A stretch of 64,000 bases of DNA from Hermetia illucens (lineage: Eukaryota; Arthropoda; Insecta; Diptera; Stratiomyidae): the NCBI RefSeq assembly GCF_905115235.1, contig NC_051854.1:102941200-103005199 (forward strand). The letters run 5' to 3'. A program made the position numbers and the translations under genes. The notes under the pieces were generated by a model. The model was not told the DNA's origin. It searched no databases and saw only the letters and a program-made list of their open reading frames with translations. How positions within the stretch are numbered: position 1 is the first letter of the stretch; each line of letters begins with the position of its first letter. This document shows positions 62,901 to 64,000 of this stretch, one piece after another.

Positions 62901-63579
62901 CAATATTCGCTGGCTGAGGCGTGGTGCTGGGATGGAGCGACGGCGTAGATCAGAACGCCAGACAGCTTTTAGGGACATCGAATTGGTGGAGTTTGGTAAA
63001 AGGTAACTTTAATAATTTAATTATTTTTGTTAACTTATCCCTCTTCGTTTCAATTTTAGATCAAAACCATGAAATAGGGAAGTTTTTGGATTATTCTCTG
63101 GACTCCATAGTTGGAATGATTAAATTAGTTTAAAATAAAATCTATTCGACTCTGGAGTATTTAGTTTTTGGAAGCGTTATATAACAGCGAATTAAAGGGT
63201 TTCATTCTAGCTTTGTGTTTAAATACGCCAAAGATGTAGCTAAACTATGTTGAGCAAAACTTCACCCGAGGCGGGGGTCACCCTCCTTGTCAATATTTTT
63301 TTTGCATAACTTTGATATGTAATCCCGGAGTACATATATCCCCAAGACGAGCTTCCTGGCGGGTGACTAGTCTTCAATGTTTTAATCTACTCAATGCCAA
63401 AGAAGACATTGAAGCAGGTCAAGCTTAAAAAATATTACTCGGATAATTCTTATGCTTACCTTTTGAAAGGACTCTCTTGTTCTGATATCGTTGATCGTCC
63501 ATGGAAGCATAGCCGCTGAGAAGCGAGGGTCCACTGACGCTGATCCCCGCCATGTCAATGCAACGAGTCTGGTCTTCAT
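26967..63579 (-). CDS. plx: TBC1D1/TBC1D4 (AS160)-type Rab GTPase-activating protein
   Basis: Rab-GAP that links insulin/Akt signals to vesicle traffic; Drosophila orthologue pollux. Exons (minus): 63460-63579, 48811-49113, 35020-35283, 34495-34955, 34318-34398, 29411-30322, 29202-29347, 28502-29094, 28022-28444, 27815-27961, 26967-27755. They join to 4239 nt, 1412 residues. Order: N-terminal PTB (DPRFSAAMLPW, FMEFLGPITGMVYLLKDP), second PTB (HFFEVMYVGKIRVSHKRVP, then TMVFLVGRSDLRLISPD and HFGIICRE), KAKRSLTSSF, Akt-like site RPRSNT (Thr693), TBC domain from about 855 (GVPRSKRGEVW, arginine finger in IFIDLGR near Arg911, glutamine finger in GYCQG near Gln948, LYAAPWILTVFSSQFPLGFV), and a C-terminal coiled coil. 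The ATG at 63577-63579 follows an in-frame stop. Introns 1 and 2 are 14.3 and 13.5 kb and full of mobile elements. Confidence 0.95.
30609..30656. repeat. Perfect 20-bp inverted repeat with 8-nt spacer
   Basis: Arms ACGCAATTTTTAATCGATTT (30609-30628) and its exact reverse complement (30637-30656), separated by TGGACGTT. The arms are AT-rich, and pairing stops immediately outside them. This could be a hairpin in the intron RNA, a cruciform, or a tiny MITE relic. Confidence 0.85.
31362..32138 (+). mobile_element. 5'-truncated LINE (LOA/I-like with RNase H)
   Basis: Encodes the RNase H end of a LOA/I-type element: ICSDSQAALRAL, ELLWVPGHCGIEGNEISDAL, then the C-terminal Cys-rich box CPSCNEEAKSTEHFLCEC. 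A short 3' UTR and a (CA)n tail follow. It is related to, but distinct from, family D at 58784-61951. Direct repeats AATCCTAAAA at 31352-31361 and 32139-32148 mark the insertion. The open frame of ~210 codons suggests a fairly young copy. Confidence 0.9.
32442..33627 (+). mobile_element. Tc1-like DNA transposon with 31-bp inverted ends
   Basis: A complete 1186-bp element with perfect terminal inverted repeats (32442-32472 and 33597-33627, starting CAGTCTGTTACATAAGAGCG), flanked by TA on both sides. The transposase starts at 32602 with a helix-turn-helix region (QTAAAKYMGKSEQFVSKWIN). It shows all three catalytic blocks: VIFSDESSF (first Asp), ILQEDNDPKH (second Asp) and SPNANPIENVW (Glu). Between the first and second blocks an internal segment is missing and the frame shifts (around 33080-33095), so the copy cannot make a full protein. 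A second frame, 33050-33490, carries the C-terminal half. Confidence 0.95.
35284..40029 (-). other. Left part of intron 2 of the TBC1D4-like gene
   Basis: 4.7 kb of AT-rich intron. I see no gene and no recognisable LINE or transposon protein. A dispersed-repeat motif (GTTTTACGCAAAACCTT) lies at 37878-37894. Confidence 0.6.
40030..40500 (-). mobile_element. LINE (family C) 5' region remnant
   Basis: The minus strand carries fragments resembling the 5' end and endonuclease start of family C. The GCCAAGACCGTGTTTC block at 40142 also occurs at 57839, and the CTGCTGACCCATACATTTCTAT-like upstream part (in two halves around 40441-40465) parallels 58710-58735. It is heavily degraded with internal losses. 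Confidence 0.6.
41254..41305 (+). mobile_element. LINE (family B) 3' tail relic
   Basis: Only the end of family B remains: the GAACGGGACAAAGGCTGAAG block followed by a GAA/AAG-rich tail, as at 42932 and (reverse) 8301. Confidence 0.75.
41600..41765 (+). mobile_element. Mariner transposase remnant
   Basis: A decayed segment ends in LKAVGFTEIDHPPYNPLLT, the counterpart of the mariner EIDHPPYSPDLAPSD block with the third catalytic Asp altered. Frames are broken and the ends are undefined. Confidence 0.6.
41990..42965 (+). mobile_element. LINE (family B) reverse transcriptase copy
   Basis: RT blocks in order: W..STTVPIWKKN near 42095, DAIHAVRLLMEKQREKH and CIVFLDLGKALDR near 42220-42310, GVHQGTALSPLLFVFLVD near 42430-42490, and the catalytic box as LLFSDDLFLTSHSKTDL near 42530. 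After a loss come METKMPLWTSGVT, RNEDIHDRYEVAPIVEKLRE and the GAACGGGACAAAGGCTGAAG tail. Several stops and frame changes are present, so it is inactive. Confidence 0.85.
42966..45992 (-). other. Gene-free part of intron 2 of the TBC1D4-like gene
   Basis: AT-rich intron. The palindromic motif AGGTTTTGCGTAAAACCTT lies at 43527-43545, after a stretch with TGATAGACAGTC, the reverse layout of the repeat at 2192. A minus-strand frame at 45730-45945 is coding-like but unidentified. Confidence 0.55.
45993..48060 (-). mobile_element. LINE (family D, LOA/I-like), truncated at both ends
   Basis: On the minus strand, linker sequence (KERSQQL-like near 47930) is followed by RT: NSLHRYKSAGPDVIISALAI, NIYRACLAHAYIPTSWRN, QGGVLFPLLWLLAMGTLLW and the catalytic FADD in AQAFADDLAVIIIGKFAG. 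RNase H pieces ending GNKEADRL lie near 46000. The element stops there without its usual 3' end. Many stops and shifts make it clearly older than the copy at 58784. Confidence 0.88.
48061..48810 (-). other. Intron 2 sequence next to exon 2
   Basis: AT-rich intron between a LINE and exon 2 of the TBC1D4-like gene. No gene or repeat was recognised. Confidence 0.5.
49114..49970 (-). other. Intron 1 sequence next to exon 2
   Basis: AT-rich intron of the TBC1D4-like gene without a recognisable gene or mobile element. Confidence 0.5.
49970..50470 (+). mobile_element. R1-like LINE 3' end
   Basis: Encodes RERSLNRWQERW, WTYRLIPAMKEWLER, YNLTQFLTGHGGYRHYL and the Cys-His box CPNCDGVPEDPEHVFFHC, the C-terminus of R1-clade non-LTR elements. 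It is 5'-truncated with at least one break near 50030. Confidence 0.88.
50480..51506 (-). other. Gene-free intron 1 segment
   Basis: AT-rich. It contains a repeat motif, GTTTTACACAAAACCTT, at 50489-50505. No gene was recognised. Confidence 0.5.
51507..54650 (-). mobile_element. Near full-length LINE (family A, RTE-like)
   Basis: Minus-strand element of about 3.1 kb. An apurinic-type endonuclease lies at 54623-53349 (FSWNVRSLYRDKADEQL, LINVHAPTEE, IILGDFNSQVG, IDHVLIERRHLSAL, SDHYLV). Reverse transcriptase lies at 53267-52004 (NHKSPGADGITAELVKYG, CSNYRGITLLSTIYKIFS, HLFIDFKAAYDSI, LRQGDALSCVLFNLALE). The catalytic box is altered to YADHIDIMG. The C-terminal domain (RRILRRIFGPL, RLRWAGHLIRMDEDDP) lies at 52089-51547. 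About three frame breaks separate these parts. The tail is (TGATGA)n next to GATTGTTGCGCC. It sits in intron 1 of the TBC1D4-like gene. Confidence 0.93.
54651..56280 (-). other. Gene-free intron 1 segment
   Basis: AT-rich intron sequence. I see no coding sequence and no recognisable element. A short imperfect palindrome, TGCTAGGGTTTAAATCCTAG, lies near 55158. Confidence 0.5.
56283..56556 (-). repeat. tRNA-derived SINE, head truncated
   Basis: Same family as 58381-58671. On the minus strand it has the B-box region (a decayed GGTTCAAATC), the unique body, the CCTGATCCAATATAGATTG-like 3' block and an ATTATTATTATT tail. The A-box part is missing, and the copy abuts family C LINE sequence. No clear target duplication was found. 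Confidence 0.8.
56560..58365 (-). mobile_element. Degenerate LINE (family C, RTE-like)
   Basis: Minus-strand order: IIGFWNVRTLLDNG (endonuclease start, near 58300), EKDAFYQ-like endonuclease pieces near 57970, the linker at 57446-57168 (WRRIDERKVWKALLTAAIDC, REVQCIVRREKES), then RT (AKIIAKIILERTKEHIENL, LIDREQA) at 56920-56800 and GVRQDCILSLILF near 56590, where it ends. It is heavily mutated. Its 5' part continues to the right of the SINE (58687-58769). Confidence 0.8.
58381..58671 (-). repeat. Full-length tRNA-derived SINE with 15-bp target duplication
   Basis: Reading the minus strand, a tRNA-like head contains an A box (TGGCTCAAGTGC) and a B box (GGTTCAAATCT). A ~200-nt body follows, then GGATTGTTGCGCCAATG and an ATT tail. 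Flanking repeats TTGACGTTTTAGTAA (58366-58380) and TTGACGTTTTTGTAA (58672-58686) differ by one base. It was inserted into the 5' region of a family C LINE. Confidence 0.92.
58784..61951 (+). mobile_element. Long LINE (family D, LOA/I-like) with RT and RNase H
   Basis: 5'-truncated inside the endonuclease (ITLSDHRRIDFVM, 58787). Then come a linker, RT (SAGPDGIIPALVIEG, PISLTSFLLKGLERLVDR, HHRQHAYQKGKSTETALHEL, PQGGVLSPLLWLLVMDTLLW, catalytic AQAFADDLAVIITG near 60225), RNase H (LIIFTDGSVTEDVSGAGVFS, ICSDSRAALSAL, EPGHTNIAGNEEADRL) and the C-terminal CSQCEEEEETALQFLCSC box. Breaks lie near 59550 (stop/shift), 60130 (shift) and 60482 (stop), so only about three lesions in 3.1 kb. Target duplications TTGACAAGGCAAGG (58770-58783) and TTGACAAGGCAGGG (61952-61965) flank it. 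Confidence 0.94.
62299..62638 (+). mobile_element. 5'-truncated LINE (family A) 3' end
   Basis: Carries NDEIYERHHDRPVVDKIRLN, RLRWAGHLIRMDEDDPARKV, RKRRRGRPCLIWSDGVGQDA and the 3' end GTTGCGCCGTTGATGATGATG. Perfect direct repeats AAAGTTCCTC at 62289-62298 and 62639-62648 flank it. The frame is intact to its stop, so this is a young insertion of the family at 51507-54650. Confidence 0.92.
62930..62993 (+). mobile_element. Short LINE (family A) fragment
   Basis: A ~64-bp segment matching 62487-62552 (GGAGCGACGGCGTAGATCAG, CGCCAGACAGCTTTTAGGGA, then TCGAATTGGTGGA). Both ends are lost. Confidence 0.75.
62994..63459 (-). other. Intron 1 sequence next to exon 1
   Basis: AT-rich intron of the TBC1D4-like gene with no gene recognised. 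The exon 1 donor GTAAGC (minus strand) is at 63459. Confidence 0.5.
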
Positions 63580-64000
63580 TTCCGATTTCTTACAATTATT
63601 CACTCACTGCTCACGCACTAATTTTAACCACTCTTCTCGGGTGCGACAATCGATTGCCATTCAATGCATGTTTTCACATTCAAAACACGGTCCGGCGCCG
63701 TGTGACGAGTGCGATGCTGACGGGAAAATTTCTTCCAACTGCCGACTGTCGTCTACCTTTTACGTTGTTACTGCTGCTCAGGCAGGCATTTCGCTTTTTG
63801 ATTTTCCAATTTCAAACGTCCTGCGGCCGTTGCCAAGGGCCTGCGGGCACAAGGGAGGTGGCGTGTCAAGGACCCATGCAGGAGCGTGCTAGCGAAAATT
63901 CTCGGATTTACATAAAATCGATAAACTTCACTTGGGTTTTTTTGTGTAATTTAGGACATGTAAGTAGGACGGTTCGAGCACAAAATTCGGAATGTCTGGC
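63580..64000 (-). promoter_or_regulatory. 5' UTR and probable promoter of the TBC1D4-like gene
   Basis: Upstream of the ATG at 63577-63579 there is an in-frame stop, so translation starts in this exon. The region 63640-63890 is noticeably more GC-rich than the rest of the window, which fits a promoter and 5' UTR. No specific motif is assigned. Confidence 0.45.

Noticed and set aside
1-64000. LTR retrotransposons, endogenous viruses, Polintons, CRISPR arrays and rRNA genes
   Set aside because: I looked for long direct terminal repeats, gag/protease/integrase or capsid motifs, spaced identical repeats and rRNA cores, and found none that can be supported.

Overview
The window is insect nuclear DNA, most likely from a fly (Diptera). 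It is AT-rich, and most introns are only 49-75 nt with GT-AG borders. Old, mostly 5'-truncated non-LTR retrotransposons fill the few long introns and the gaps between genes. I can support seven protein-coding genes, and their spliced reading frames close exactly. The species cannot be named from the sequence alone.

Left part (1-16100): mRpL51 (mitochondrial ribosomal protein L51, - strand) lies head-to-head with a 26-exon FANCD2 gene (+, 1426-15977, 1468 codons plus stop). A tetraspanin gene (-, 14214-15222) sits entirely inside FANCD2 intron 23. FANCD2 introns 2, 17 and 23 hold remnants of mariner and LINE elements.

Middle part (16100-26960): three compact genes. These are p31comet/MAD2L1BP (-, 17890-18912), GRHPR-type glyoxylate/hydroxypyruvate reductase (+, 20531-21765) and a short MEPCE/Bin3-type RNA methyltransferase (-, 22042-23124). 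Jockey-, LOA- and RTE-like LINE fragments lie around them.

Right part (26967-63579, - strand): one gene, the TBC1D1/TBC1D4 (AS160) Rab-GAP homologue, called pollux in Drosophila. Its eleven exons give 1412 codons plus stop over 36.6 kb. Introns 1 and 2 are about 14.3 and 13.5 kb and contain most of the transposable-element material.

Mobile DNA: at least six LINE groups occur. They are called here A, RTE-like with a TGATGA tail; B, RTE-like with a GAAGAA tail; C, RTE-like and degenerate; D, LOA/I-like with RNase H; R1-like; and Jockey-like. There are also three copies of a tRNA-derived SINE, a Tc1-like transposon with perfect 31-bp inverted ends, and mariner remnants. Several insertions still show 10-15 bp target-site duplications. 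The SINE tail closely resembles the 3' end of LINE family A, which suggests that A supplied its retrotransposition machinery. I saw no LTR or virus-like element, no CRISPR array, and no convincing tRNA or rRNA gene.

The host genes are not an operon. They cover interstrand-crosslink repair (FANCD2), checkpoint silencing (p31comet), RNA cap modification, glyoxylate metabolism, mitochondrial translation and insulin-regulated vesicle traffic (TBC1D4-like).
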